Counted from the stretch's first letter, positions 1-6,343 are shown. The stretch is DNA of 7,168 bases from Verrucomicrobiota bacterium (GCA_003219095.1 QHPM01000136.1:1-7168), one strand, 5' to 3'. Made by a program: numbers and translations. The notes: generated by a model not told the origin, from the letters alone.

Positions 1-1
1 T

Positions 2-1039
2 AAGGGCGCTCATTTGCTCCAATACGCATCGAGCCGCGGCGACCCCGACTTGCGCAAAGCGATCGCGGCCTATCTGTGTGATTACAGAGGTGCGCGGTGT
101 CATCCGGACCAGATTATTATCACTGCTGGGACGCAGCAGGCGATGATGATCAGCGCGATGGCGCTGGTGAATCGGGGCGAAGTCGCGTGGATCGAAGATC
201 CAGGATTCTATCAGGCCCGCCGCGCTTTTGGTTTCGCCGGCGCGACGGTAGTTCCGCGACCAGTGGATCGGGAAGGAATCGTGATCGCGCGGCCATCGAA
301 ACAGGCGGCGCCAAAAATAATTTACGTGACGCCTTCCCATCAATTCCCGCTCGGCATGACGATGAGTCTCGCGCGCAGGACCGCGCTGATCGACTTTGCG
401 CGTGAGCGCGATGCCTACATTTTCGAGGACGATCACAACTCGGAGTTTCGCTTCACCGGTCCGCCGCTTCCATGTTTGCAGGGACTCGATAACTCCGGCC
501 GCGTGATCTATGCCGGGACGATGAGTAAGATCCTCTATCCATCCTTGCGCCTGGGTTATATTTTGGCGCCAGAGCAGTTAGTAGAGCCAATGATCAAGAT
601 CCGGGCGGTCACGGATCAGCATTCGCCCGCGATAGACCAAGCGACCCTGGCCCGCTTCCTGACCGAGGGATATTTCCTCAGCCATATCAAGCGAATGCGG
701 AAACTCTATTCCGATCGAAGAGAGTTCTTCATCGAACAATTCAATAAATTGTTAAACGATTACTTTATCCTGGAAGTTCCGGAAGCTGGCTTACATTTCG
801 TTGCCTGGTTGCGGCGGGAAAAAGATCTACCGTTCATCACGCGGATTTGCGCAGAAATCGGTATCAGGCCGTCACCGTTATCCTCATGCTTCATGAAAGC
901 CGAGCTGGATCCCGCGCTTACCTTCGGCTTCGCAGCCTGGTCTCGCGCACAAATTCGCGAAGGCCTGCTTAAGTTCGCCTTCGCACTTAAACAAAAAGCT
1001 TCTCGCCCCTCAGCCGAAACCGCGAAAGAAAAAAAGTAG
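2..1039 (+). CDS. MocR/GntR-type PLP-dependent aminotransferase domain protein, 5' truncated by window edge
   Basis: This is the fold-type I aminotransferase part of a MocR-like protein. MocR regulators join a GntR winged-helix DNA-binding domain to an aminotransferase-like domain that senses PLP and amino compounds. The frame is open to the left edge, so the true start, and any helix-turn-helix domain, lie outside the window. Numbering from the codon at 14, visible family motifs are RGDPDLRKAIAAYL (8-21), the ITAGTQQA segment (36-43), EDPGFYQARRAF (61-72), VTPSHQFPLG (105-114), EDDHNSEFRF (138-147) and GTMSKILYPSLRLGY (168-182). K172 is the predicted Schiff-base lysine and D139 the residue expected to contact the PLP ring nitrogen; their spacing of 33 matches D279-K312 of GabR. 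H141 sits where GabR has Y281, which is unusual. The C-terminal tail after about residue 325 is short, charged and lysine-rich. A stand-alone class I aminotransferase is possible, but the motifs fit MocR better. The ligand cannot be told from the sequence. Confidence 0.9.
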   Translation, partial: KGAHLLQYASSRGDPDLRKAIAAYLCDYRGARCHPDQIIITAGTQQAMMISAMALVNRGEVAWIEDPGFYQARRAFGFAGATVVPRPVDREGIVIARPSKQAAPKIIYVTPSHQFPLGMTMSLARRTALIDFARERDAYIFEDDHNSEFRFTGPPLPCLQGLDNSGRVIYAGTMSKILYPSLRLGYILAPEQLVEPMIKIRAVTDQHSPAIDQATLARFLTEGYFLSHIKRMRKLYSDRREFFIEQFNKLLNDYFILEVPEAGLHFVAWLRREKDLPFITRICAEIGIRPSPLSSCFMKAELDPALTFGFAAWSRAQIREGLLKFAFALKQKASRPSAETAKEKK

Positions 1040-1062
1040 CAGCCAAAGTCGCTCTGAGAAAC

Positions 1063-1081
1063 GGTAACCGACGCGGTTGCC
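1063..1081 (+). terminator. Possible terminator hairpin after the MocR-type gene
   Basis: Arms GGTAACCG (1063-1070) and CGGTTGCC (1074-1081) form eight pairs, one of them G-U, around a three-base loop. The hairpin begins 24 bases after the stop codon. The following bases, CTACAATTT, give only a weak U-tract, so intrinsic termination is plausible but not certain. Confidence 0.4.
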
Positions 1082-1245
1082 CTACAATTTAGAAGTCGTT
1101 AATGTTATCGAGAAGAACGATTCAAGGTTGTAACGTTTTAAACTTTTAGCGTTCCAACGTCCCGCTGCCTGCCACGGCAGAAGTGGTCTAGGGCAAATGC
1201 GCGAAGTGGCTCTTTCTGAATCCAGAACCGGCCGCTACAAAGGTA

Positions 1246-1270
1246 CTCAGTAAACAATTCATTAACTGAG
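1246..1270 (+). promoter_or_regulatory. Small hairpin overlapping the ribosome binding site of the HAF-repeat gene
   Basis: CTCAGT (1246-1251) pairs perfectly with ACTGAG (1265-1270) around a 13-base AT-rich loop. The right arm contains the first three bases of the GAGAAG ribosome binding site, so folding would hide part of it. A stem of six pairs is weak and could be chance; any regulatory role is inference. Confidence 0.25.
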
Positions 1271-1273
1271 AAG
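1268..1273 (+). promoter_or_regulatory. Ribosome binding site of the HAF-repeat gene
   Basis: GAGAAG lies six bases before the ATG at 1280. It is a moderate match to the Shine-Dalgarno consensus at a good distance, and it supports this start over later in-frame codons, which would cut into the hydrophobic N-terminal segment. Confidence 0.55.
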
Positions 1274-1279
1274 ATATTT

Positions 1280-2590
1280 ATGACAACACAAAAACAAATC
1301 CTTAACTCCCATTCTCCTTCCGTGGGCAGAGACCGTGGGCCCTATTCGGCTCACTATGCCGTAAACGACGGTTACAGAGGATGGATTCTATTGCTCATCA
1401 TTCTGGTCGTATTAGGCGGCGTGGCGCTCGTGTTTGCCCAGAACACCACGGCACAGACGCAGACAACGGCGAAGCCAGACACGCAATACCACGTATCCAC
1501 CCTCCCTTCATTCGGCGGAACGAGTAGCGGGGGAAACAGCATCAATGACCAGAGCTGGGTGGCGGGCTATTCCAGACTGCCGGACAGGAATCGGCACGCT
1601 ACGTTGTGGCGAAACGGTGCGCTAACTGACCTCGGCACACTCGGCGGACCAAACAGTAGCGTAACGTGGAACGTGAAAAATACCGCGGGAATCCTCGTGG
1701 GTATTTCCCAAACTGCCGACCCGCAGCTGCTCGGAGAGAGCTGGAGTAGCGCGGCTTTCTACAGTACGCCTAACAACGTCGGCTATATCAATCTTGGGTT
1801 CGTTTGGAAACAGGGGCAGATGAGGGGACTTCCCAATTTTGCTGGTGGAAATAACGGCTTTGCAACCGGAGCCAATAACCTCGGTCAGGCAGTCGGGTGG
1901 GCGGAGAATGGCGTTCATGATCCCATGTGTTGCTGCACTCAAGTGCTCCAGTTTCGCCCAGCCTTGTGGACTCTGGGACCGCCAGATCAGATCCACGAAC
2001 TCCCTTTGATCCACGGCGACACCTCAGGAGCCGCCACGGCGATCAATGACAATGGACAAATCGTGGGCATTTCGGGCATCTGCGACCAGGCCGTTGGAAG
2101 ACATACCGCCAAGCACGCCGTGCTTTGGGAAAACGGCAAGGTCACTAATCTTGGCACCTTCCCAGCTGCCTGGTGGAATACTCCAACGGCAATCAATCAG
2201 CACGGCGATATCGTCGGGTTTGCCGGCGACCCGGCATTTGTTGAAGGCGACGTCTTACATGCTTTCATGTGGACCCGGGAAGACGGCCTCCGACCCCTGA
2301 AGCCGTTGAAAGGACGCACACCGCAACACGTAGACAGTGAGGCCTACGGTATTAACGAACGTCGCCAGGTAGTCGGTGTCTCATGCGACGCGGAGCAGAC
2401 TGATTGTCGTGCCGTTGTTTGGGATAACGGTGCCTACCCGACAGACCTCAATGATCTCAAAGGCGACTATTCTGCCTTTCTCGCAAGCGCGAAAGACATA
2501 AATAACAAGGGAGAGATTACAGGTAGAGCTGTCGACCCAACTACCGGCGCGTTAATTGCGTATTTGGCCGCCCCAGTGGACAACAATTAA
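1280..2590 (+). CDS. HAF-repeat protein, exported or membrane-anchored
   Basis: This 436-residue protein belongs to the HAF family of probable extracellular repeat proteins, whose function is unknown. Residues 35-53 are a strongly hydrophobic stretch (WILLLIILVVLGGVALVFA) after a 34-residue polar N-terminus. A signal peptidase I site after A53 (VFA-Q) is possible; otherwise the segment is an N-terminal anchor. A low-complexity Q/T linker (about 54-66) follows. The rest is about seven degenerate units of the pattern A-x-x-I-N-x-x-G-x-I-V-G, then roughly 25 residues, then H-A-x-L-W-x-x-G-x-x-x-x-L-G-T. Clear instances are at 87-122, 195-233, 254-293, 303-340, 355-390 and 404-429, with the best LGT copies at 118-122 and 291-293. 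Such short beta-rich repeats suggest a propeller-like fold (inference). A CCC run at 217-219 and four other scattered cysteines are visible. It stands alone on its strand, with a 240-base leader and a GC-rich hairpin just after its stop. The family call is firm; its role is not known. Confidence 0.9.
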   Translation: MTTQKQILNSHSPSVGRDRGPYSAHYAVNDGYRGWILLLIILVVLGGVALVFAQNTTAQTQTTAKPDTQYHVSTLPSFGGTSSGGNSINDQSWVAGYSRLPDRNRHATLWRNGALTDLGTLGGPNSSVTWNVKNTAGILVGISQTADPQLLGESWSSAAFYSTPNNVGYINLGFVWKQGQMRGLPNFAGGNNGFATGANNLGQAVGWAENGVHDPMCCCTQVLQFRPALWTLGPPDQIHELPLIHGDTSGAATAINDNGQIVGISGICDQAVGRHTAKHAVLWENGKVTNLGTFPAAWWNTPTAINQHGDIVGFAGDPAFVEGDVLHAFMWTREDGLRPLKPLKGRTPQHVDSEAYGINERRQVVGVSCDAEQTDCRAVVWDNGAYPTDLNDLKGDYSAFLASAKDINNKGEITGRAVDPTTGALIAYLAAPVDNN

Positions 2591-2609
2591 GATGGAATGA
2601 ATCCCTCTA

Positions 2610-2663
2610 GCCGCGGCGCGACGCCTCCCCTTGGCGCGGTCGTGTATGTTACCGCGCCGCGGC
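2610..2663 (+). terminator. Strong GC-rich hairpin 20 bases after the HAF gene stop
   Basis: GCCGCGGCGCG (2610-2620) and CGCGCCGCGGC (2653-2663) are perfect reverse complements, giving eleven GC pairs around a 32-base loop. Inside the loop CGCC (2622-2625) and GGCG (2633-2636) can form a small secondary stem. There is no T-run on either side, so it does not fit a classical intrinsic terminator. It may protect or pause the transcript 3' end. The position right after the stop supports a role at the end of this gene. Confidence 0.4.
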
Positions 2664-2800
2664 CGAGGTCGGAACTAAAAACAACTGTTACTAGCCACAA
2701 GTGCAGGGGTCCTCTTTGCGACACGAGCGAAGTTCCTGACGTTCCCGAAACAATGACTGAGTTCGGACGGGAGGTAGAAATGTCTTGGGTAGTCGTTCGA

Positions 2801-2837
2801 AAGCGCGGGGCGGTTGGGATTAGGCCGCCCCCTGCTT
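2801..2837 (+). terminator. Terminator-like hairpin in the convergent region
   Basis: GGGGCGG (2807-2813) pairs perfectly with CCGCCCC (2825-2831) around an 11-base loop. After one C-C mismatch the stem continues with AAGCG (2801-2805) against TGCTT (2833-2837), one of these pairs being G-T. Four T residues follow at 2841-2844 on the plus strand. This is the best candidate intrinsic terminator for plus-strand transcription through the region, though it is 210 bases after the HAF stop. Confidence 0.5.
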
Positions 2838-2909
2838 AGCTTTTGTCATCTCGATCGATCATTTTTCTAGCTTACTTCCGTCGAACAACCCTGAGGCGCA
2901 TGCTTACAG

Positions 2910-3017
2910 ATAACCGATGGGAGCGCGACCCTCCAGGTCGCACTAGCCGGCATCCTGCCGGCGTAGTTAAAGGTTATGCGTTGGCAGAATGCCGATACGA
3001 GCTTTTCTCAACTCGTA
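2910..3017. repeat. Cluster of tandem small palindromes (REP-like)
   Basis: Four perfect or near-perfect hairpins lie head to tail. GCGACC (2925-2930) pairs with GGTCGC (2936-2941). GCCGGCA (2946-2952) pairs with TGCCGGC (2956-2962). TTGGCA (2981-2986) pairs with TGCCGA (2990-2995), with one G-T pair. TACGAG (2996-3001) pairs with CTCGTA (3012-3017). ATAACC (2910-2915) and GGTTAT (2972-2977) can close a six-pair stem over the first two, giving a three-way junction. The last hairpin carries the glycosyltransferase stop codon in its loop, so the cluster would form the 3' end of that minus-strand message. It may be a dispersed REP-type element, but I cannot see other copies here. Confidence 0.5.
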
Positions 3018-3928
3018 CGTCCGGCCCGAGATAGGATATCGCGCACCATTTTCAAACTCGCCTTTAGCCGACGCGGATCGCTCACTACGCGACGCGCTAT
3101 TTCCTTCCATGCTCCCAACCAATCACCTTCTTCCATCTTCGCTTTAAAGTACAGTTCCGAAATTTTTGCAAACCACTCTTTGCTGATGGCACGCTTGTCT
3201 TTTTCCGGCAAGTCGACAGCGATTCGCATGACCTCCGCGAGCACGTCCTGAAAACACCGCTCTTTCTCCGAAAAGGAAATTCCCTTGGAAGTGCCGCCGG
3301 CGTGCTCACGTTTTTCCATTAGCGGATCGGGCAGATACACGAACGGAGTCAATTTCGCCAGACGCAAAGTGAGGATAAAACCATCGTAGTGATAGTGGTT
3401 TTCATCAAGAAAACCGGCCGCTTTCACCAGGTCGTACTTCGCTACCATCGAACGTAGGATACCTTTGCGACCACGCGCGATGTAGGCGAGAACATCGCCT
3501 GAGGGTTGCGGGCCGCGATCGTGCCGGCGCCGCTCACCAAATTGATTAATGTCGTAGCGATTGCTGTAACTGACGTGCGCCGACGGATTCGCGGCCAGAG
3601 CAGCGCCATGCCGCTCGACGAAACTCGGCAATAGACGGTCATCGCCGTCCAGGATCGCGACATAATCCCCTCTCACCATCCGCAACGCGCTATTTCGGTT
3701 TTTCGGAATACCGACATTTCTTTCCTGAAAAAGACCGTGAACCAATCCAGGGTACTGCGCCGCATATTGACGAATAGTTTCGATTGAACCGTCCTTTGTC
3801 GAATGATCGTCGGCGACAATGATTTCGAAAGCAGCGACCGTTTGCTCAATGGCGCTATCGATAGCTTCCCTTAGATACCCCTGCTGGTTGTAAGATGTGA
3901 TAATGAGACTGACCCGCGGTGGAAGCAT
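3008..3928 (-). CDS. Family 2 glycosyltransferase
   Basis: This 306-residue protein is a GT-A fold, family 2 glycosyltransferase that would transfer a sugar from a nucleotide-sugar donor, in the cytoplasm or at the inner face of the membrane. The N-terminus VSLIITSYNQQGYLREAIDS (6-25) is the typical start of the nucleotide-binding domain. EIIVADDHSTKDGS (35-48) carries the first aspartates (D40, D41), and GDYVAILDGDD (87-97) carries the metal-binding D-x-D-type motif (D94, D96, D97). LVHGLFQERNVGIPKNRN (62-79) is also standard. Family motifs fade after about residue 215; the C-terminal third is charged, probably helical and without membrane segments. The ATG at 3928 opens directly onto the conserved first strand; the only upstream purine run, AAGGA, sits about 14 bases away, so initiation signals are weak. 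It lies 70 bases downstream of the sulfotransferase on the same strand. Donor and acceptor cannot be predicted. Confidence 0.92.
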   Translation of the reverse strand: MLPPRVSLIITSYNQQGYLREAIDSAIEQTVAAFEIIVADDHSTKDGSIETIRQYAAQYPGLVHGLFQERNVGIPKNRNSALRMVRGDYVAILDGDDRLLPSFVERHGAALAANPSAHVSYSNRYDINQFGERRRHDRGPQPSGDVLAYIARGRKGILRSMVAKYDLVKAAGFLDENHYHYDGFILTLRLAKLTPFVYLPDPLMEKREHAGGTSKGISFSEKERCFQDVLAEVMRIAVDLPEKDKRAISKEWFAKISELYFKAKMEEGDWLGAWKEIARRVVSDPRRLKASLKMVRDILSRAGRTS

Positions 3929-3998
3929 TATCTGGAAAGCAATCCTTTTCTGAGCAGGCTACTATTCGAAACTGGATCCCTTTTTTCGGTATCCACCC

Positions 3999-4655
3999 CT
4001 AGGCATCGAAACGGTAGCCGAATAGCTCAATCGTGCGGGCAAAGCGATTTGCCACAAGCTCCCTCGACTCGTCATCGTAAAAGCCCCGGTAATCCTGACG
4101 GGCAACCTGGTTTTCTCGTCCTAAGGGTAGAGCCGGGACCTGGAGGGCTCGGCATACCTTGCTCCAATCCTCGTCCAGGTTTTCGTAACGACCCACAAAA
4201 TCAACAATAATCTCCTCGCCGTCTGAAATCCATTCCGTCAAATCGCCTCCGCGATGTTCGTTGAGCATGAAACGACCAAATTCTGAGCGAATGAAGACCG
4301 AAAAAGTGCCCATTTCTCGAACCCGAGCGATGTCTTTATGCAAAGCCGGAAATATTTCTGCATAGGTCAACCACCAATGATAGGAGGAAACCATCAGGTC
4401 CCAGGGATTGCGAATGAAAGTGAACCTAAAGCATTCATTCCAGGCAGGCCCGAGGACCTCCCGCACCTTCACCGCCTTGGCATGCTTATGATATTTGGGT
4501 TTTCCGACCTGCAACGAACGTTGCGCGTGCAAGACTCCCAAGACACGGTGAATACTGCTTCCGGCACACTTGGGAATATGGATGAAAACGTATTTTAAGA
4601 ACGGGGAATAACAGATCGGTTTCGCATATTTCGTTCTGGCCGCTGCCGTCACCAC
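3999..4655 (-). CDS. PAPS-dependent sulfotransferase family protein
   Basis: This 218-residue protein matches the Sulfotransfer_2 type, which moves a sulfuryl group from 3'-phosphoadenosine 5'-phosphosulfate to a carbohydrate or other acceptor. FIHIPKCAGSS (24-34) is the 5'-phosphosulfate loop, with K29 the key basic residue and cysteine at 30 where threonine is common. FTFIRNPWDLMVSSYHWW (78-95) holds the 3'-phosphate-binding R82 and S90. VGRYENLDEDW (154-164) and the C-terminal YDDESRELVANRFARTIELF (193-212) with its FGYRF end are typical, so the protein is complete at its C-terminus and of normal length. No membrane segment is evident. The start is uncertain: the frame opens just after an in-frame TGA, and GTG codons at 4655 and 4652 are the available starts, with no Shine-Dalgarno at the right distance. 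With the glycosyltransferase that follows, it suggests tailoring of a surface polysaccharide or glycoconjugate (inference). Confidence 0.9.
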   Translation of the reverse strand: MVTAAARTKYAKPICYSPFLKYVFIHIPKCAGSSIHRVLGVLHAQRSLQVGKPKYHKHAKAVKVREVLGPAWNECFRFTFIRNPWDLMVSSYHWWLTYAEIFPALHKDIARVREMGTFSVFIRSEFGRFMLNEHRGGDLTEWISDGEEIIVDFVGRYENLDEDWSKVCRALQVPALPLGRENQVARQDYRGFYDDESRELVANRFARTIELFGYRFDA

Positions 4656-4691
4656 TCTTCACAATTCCAGCACGGCTTTGCTTTGCAAATG

Positions 4692-4699
4692 CTCCTCCC
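4692..4699 (-). promoter_or_regulatory. Strong Shine-Dalgarno-like sequence upstream of the sulfotransferase
   Basis: On the minus strand GGGAGGAG lies three bases before a TTG at 4688, which is in frame with the sulfotransferase. That frame is closed ten codons on by TGA at 4661-4659, two codons before the annotated GTG. It could have driven the original start before a point change, could translate a nine-codon leader peptide, or could be chance. Confidence 0.3.
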
Positions 4700-4721
4700 G
4701 TCCCACCCGGGGCGTTGGAAT

Positions 4722-5228
4722 TCAGACCCACAAGGTGCGATCGAAACTGCGGTACTGAATTGCCTCACCGACATGCTCAGGACTGATCGTCTCGGCGGAG
4801 GCGAGGTCGGCGATGGTACGGGCGACTTTGAGAATGCGATCATAGGCGCGGGCGCTAAGATTTAATTCCGTCATCGCCACTCGGATGAGCTCCTGCGAGT
4901 CCGTATCCAATTTGCACCATTGTTTCAAATGCTTCGTCCCCATGCGCGCATTGCAGTTCGTCTTGGAATCGTTAGCAAATCGCGCCTGCTGTTTCTTGCG
5001 CGCCGTGGAAACCCGTTCGCAAATTGCACTGGAGGATTCTTCCAAGCGTTCGCTCGCCATATCACGATACTCAATCGAAGGCACTTCAATGTGGAGATCG
5101 ATCCGATCGAGCAGCGGTCCGGAGATCCGCTGCCGATAACGCTGGACCTGGCTCGGACCACAACGGCATTCGCGTTTCAAGTCGCCGAAATAACCGCACG
5201 GACACGGATTCATCGCCGCCACCAACAT
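4722..5228 (-). CDS. ComM C-terminal fragment: sensor/arginine-finger part and Mg_chelatase_C domain
   Basis: This 168-residue frame begins at the methionine of [13 protein letters not shown], which in intact proteins is internal, and overlaps the N-terminal fragment by 19 bases. Visible family features are the N of AAMNP (residue 7, sensor 1 region), four cysteines in the CPC...CRC arrangement (9, 11, 21, 23), [15 protein letters not shown] (36-50) with the conserved arginine R42, and the helical C-terminal domain ending [19 protein letters not shown] (124-142) and [12 protein letters not shown] (155-166). The C-terminus is of normal family extent. There is no proper ribosome binding site for the ATG at 5228: GGAGG is about 22 bases upstream. 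Independent translation is unlikely unless coupled to the upstream frame's stop. Confidence 0.75.
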   Translation of the reverse strand: MLVAAMNPCPCGYFGDLKRECRCGPSQVQRYRQRISGPLLDRIDLHIEVPSIEYRDMASERLEESSSAICERVSTARKKQQARFANDSKTNCNARMGTKHLKQWCKLDTDSQELIRVAMTELNLSARAYDRILKVARTIADLASAETISPEHVGEAIQYRSFDRTLWV

Positions 5229-6223
5229 GAACTCGCTGTGACGCGTCCATCCTCCAGTGGCTGGCGCATCACCTCCAGAGTCGAGCGATGAAATTCCGGG
5301 AGCTCGTCGAGAAAGAGAACGCCATTGTGCGCAAGGCTGACTTCACCGGGATTGGGAATGGCGCCACCGCCGAGCAATCCGATATCGCTAATGGTATGAT
5401 GAGGCGAACGGAACGGACGCGTGGGCACGAATGATTGTTCCGGCGTGAGCAGTCCGGCGATGCTGTGAATCTTGGTCGTCTCGATCGCTTCCTCCAGCGA
5501 CATCGGTGGAATGACAGTGGCGATACGCTTCGACAACATCGATTTGCCCGAGCCCGGCGGTCCGACCATGAGAATGTTGTGTCCGCCCGCAACGGCTACT
5601 TCCATCGCGCGCTTCACGTGGCCCTGACCTTTCACGTCGGCGAAATCAACCTCGTAGCTTTGATGAGTCGCGAAAAACTTTTCGAGATCGCCACGGGTTG
5701 GCTGAAGCGTGCATTCGCCGGACAAGAACGAAAATGTTTCGCGCAAGTTCCGGACGCCGTACACCGCGATTCCTTTTACCATCGCGGCCTCCTGCGCATT
5801 CGCTGCCGGAACAAAGAGCGCCTTTTTCCCGCGTCTGCGCGCTTCAATCGCAACCGGCAACACGCCTTTGACCGCGCGCACCGCGCCATCGAGCGCCAGC
5901 TCGCCGACGAAACTGTAATGAGAAAATTCCGTGGTGTCTGTTTCCAGACTGCACGCAATCATTCCAAGGGCAATTGGCAGATCGAAACTCGGTCCCTCCT
6001 TTTTGATGTCGGCCGGCGCCAGATTCACTGTGGTGCGTCCGCGCGGCCAATAGTATCCGCTGTTGGAAATCGCAGTCGTGACGCGGTCCTTGCTTTCCTT
6101 GACCGCGGCGTCAGGCAAGCCAACGACAACGATCGCGGGCAATCCGCCAGCCGAGTTCACCTCAATCTCGACTTCGTACGCATCAACGCCGAAAACCGCC
6201 GCAGAATAAATTTTCGCGAACAT
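5210..6223 (-). CDS. ComM N-terminal fragment: ChlI-type domain and Walker A/B part of the AAA+ domain
   Basis: The fragment is 337 residues from the ATG at 6223. Residues 1 to about 165 form the N-terminal ChlI-like domain, with [20 protein letters not shown] (27-46) and [20 protein letters not shown] (67-86). The AAA+ core begins near 190 with [20 protein letters not shown]. The Walker A motif GPPGSGKS is at 221-228 and the Walker B stretch [10 protein letters not shown] at 302-311. PFRSPHHT (270-277) and [18 protein letters not shown] (284-301) are further family signatures. Real homology stops at GRVT (326-329). No good Shine-Dalgarno precedes the ATG. If made, this part could bind ATP but would lack the sensor 1 and arginine-finger half, so activity is unlikely. 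Confidence 0.8.
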   Translation of the reverse strand: MFAKIYSAAVFGVDAYEVEIEVNSAGGLPAIVVVGLPDAAVKESKDRVTTAISNSGYYWPRGRTTVNLAPADIKKEGPSFDLPIALGMIACSLETDTTEFSHYSFVGELALDGAVRAVKGVLPVAIEARRRGKKALFVPAANAQEAAMVKGIAVYGVRNLRETFSFLSGECTLQPTRGDLEKFFATHQSYEVDFADVKGQGHVKRAMEVAVAGGHNILMVGPPGSGKSMLSKRIATVIPPMSLEEAIETTKIHSIAGLLTPEQSFVPTRPFRSPHHTISDIGLLGGGAIPNPGEVSLAHNGVLFLDELPEFHRSTLEVMRQPLEDGRVTASSCWWRR

Positions 6224-6245
6224 CTGCGCGAGGTTGGCAGAGAAG

Positions 6246-6259
6246 TTTTCGCGCGAAAA
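6246..6259. promoter_or_regulatory. Perfect 14-bp palindrome upstream of comM, possible operator
   Basis: TTTTCGCGCGAAAA equals its own reverse complement. It lies 22 bases upstream of the comM start codon, where a repressor could block transcription or translation. The half TTTCGCGCG recurs at 6727-6735 upstream of the sigma factor gene. I do not recognise the regulator. Confidence 0.3.
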
Positions 6260-6343
6260 GGGACAAATCCATTTTGATCCAAAACTGCGGGTGAAAACAA
6301 GGTCTCTCCGGGCAGCTTTGATAGGACGCCGTGCCGTGTGCTT

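Larger units (their letters stand above)
2591..3007. other. Convergent intergenic region, 417 bases, rich in hairpins
   Basis: This stretch lies between the 3' ends of the plus-strand HAF gene and the minus-strand glycosyltransferase gene. I find no convincing gene. It holds three structures, listed separately: a GC-rich hairpin at 2610-2663, a terminator-like hairpin at 2801-2837 and a cluster of small palindromes from 2910 that runs into the end of the glycosyltransferase gene. The stretches 2664-2800 and 2838-2909 show nothing I can name. An 80-codon open frame at 2597-2839 lacks recognisable motifs. Confidence 0.7.
4722..6223 (-). pseudogene. comM: comM/yifB-type Mg-chelatase-like AAA+ ATPase gene, broken by an internal deletion
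   Basis: Both halves of a ComM (YifB) protein are present in order and well conserved, but in different frames. ComM is a ring-forming branch-migration helicase that helps integrate DNA taken up in natural transformation. The break lies near 5228-5240. In E. coli YifB thirteen codons separate the residue aligned with T329 of the upstream frame from the F before the L-V-A-A-M-N-P motif. Here only five bases (GCGAG) separate the matching codons. A net loss of about 34 bases removes the conserved I-S-R-A segment and shifts the frame. The upstream frame therefore ends after a false S-S-C-W-W-R-R tail. Everything else looks intact, so the lesion is recent or an assembly error. The start at 6223 matches the family N-terminus [12 protein letters not shown]; a longer reading back to 6394 runs into a palindromic repeat. 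Confidence 0.8.

Noticed and set aside
1622..2014. Minus-strand frame of 130 codons within the HAF gene
   Set aside because: No recognisable motif, and the plus strand has clear repeated HAF units over the same bases.
2597..2839. 80-codon plus-strand frame after the HAF gene
   Set aside because: Biased composition, no motif, no ribosome binding site at its first ATG, and it crosses two strong hairpins.
2910..3017. tRNA or CRISPR reading of the palindrome cluster
   Set aside because: The three-way shape lacks the tRNA T-loop and anticodon arm signatures, and the units are neither identical nor regularly spaced.
5210..5228. Programmed ribosomal frameshift joining the two ComM frames
   Set aside because: A frameshift would not restore the roughly eleven to thirteen conserved residues that are missing, and I see no slippery heptamer with a downstream structure at the overlap.
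5435..6277. Plus-strand open frame of 280 codons
   Set aside because: It lies antisense to the well-conserved ComM N-terminal half and its arginine-rich translation shows no family motif. It is a shadow of comM codon structure.
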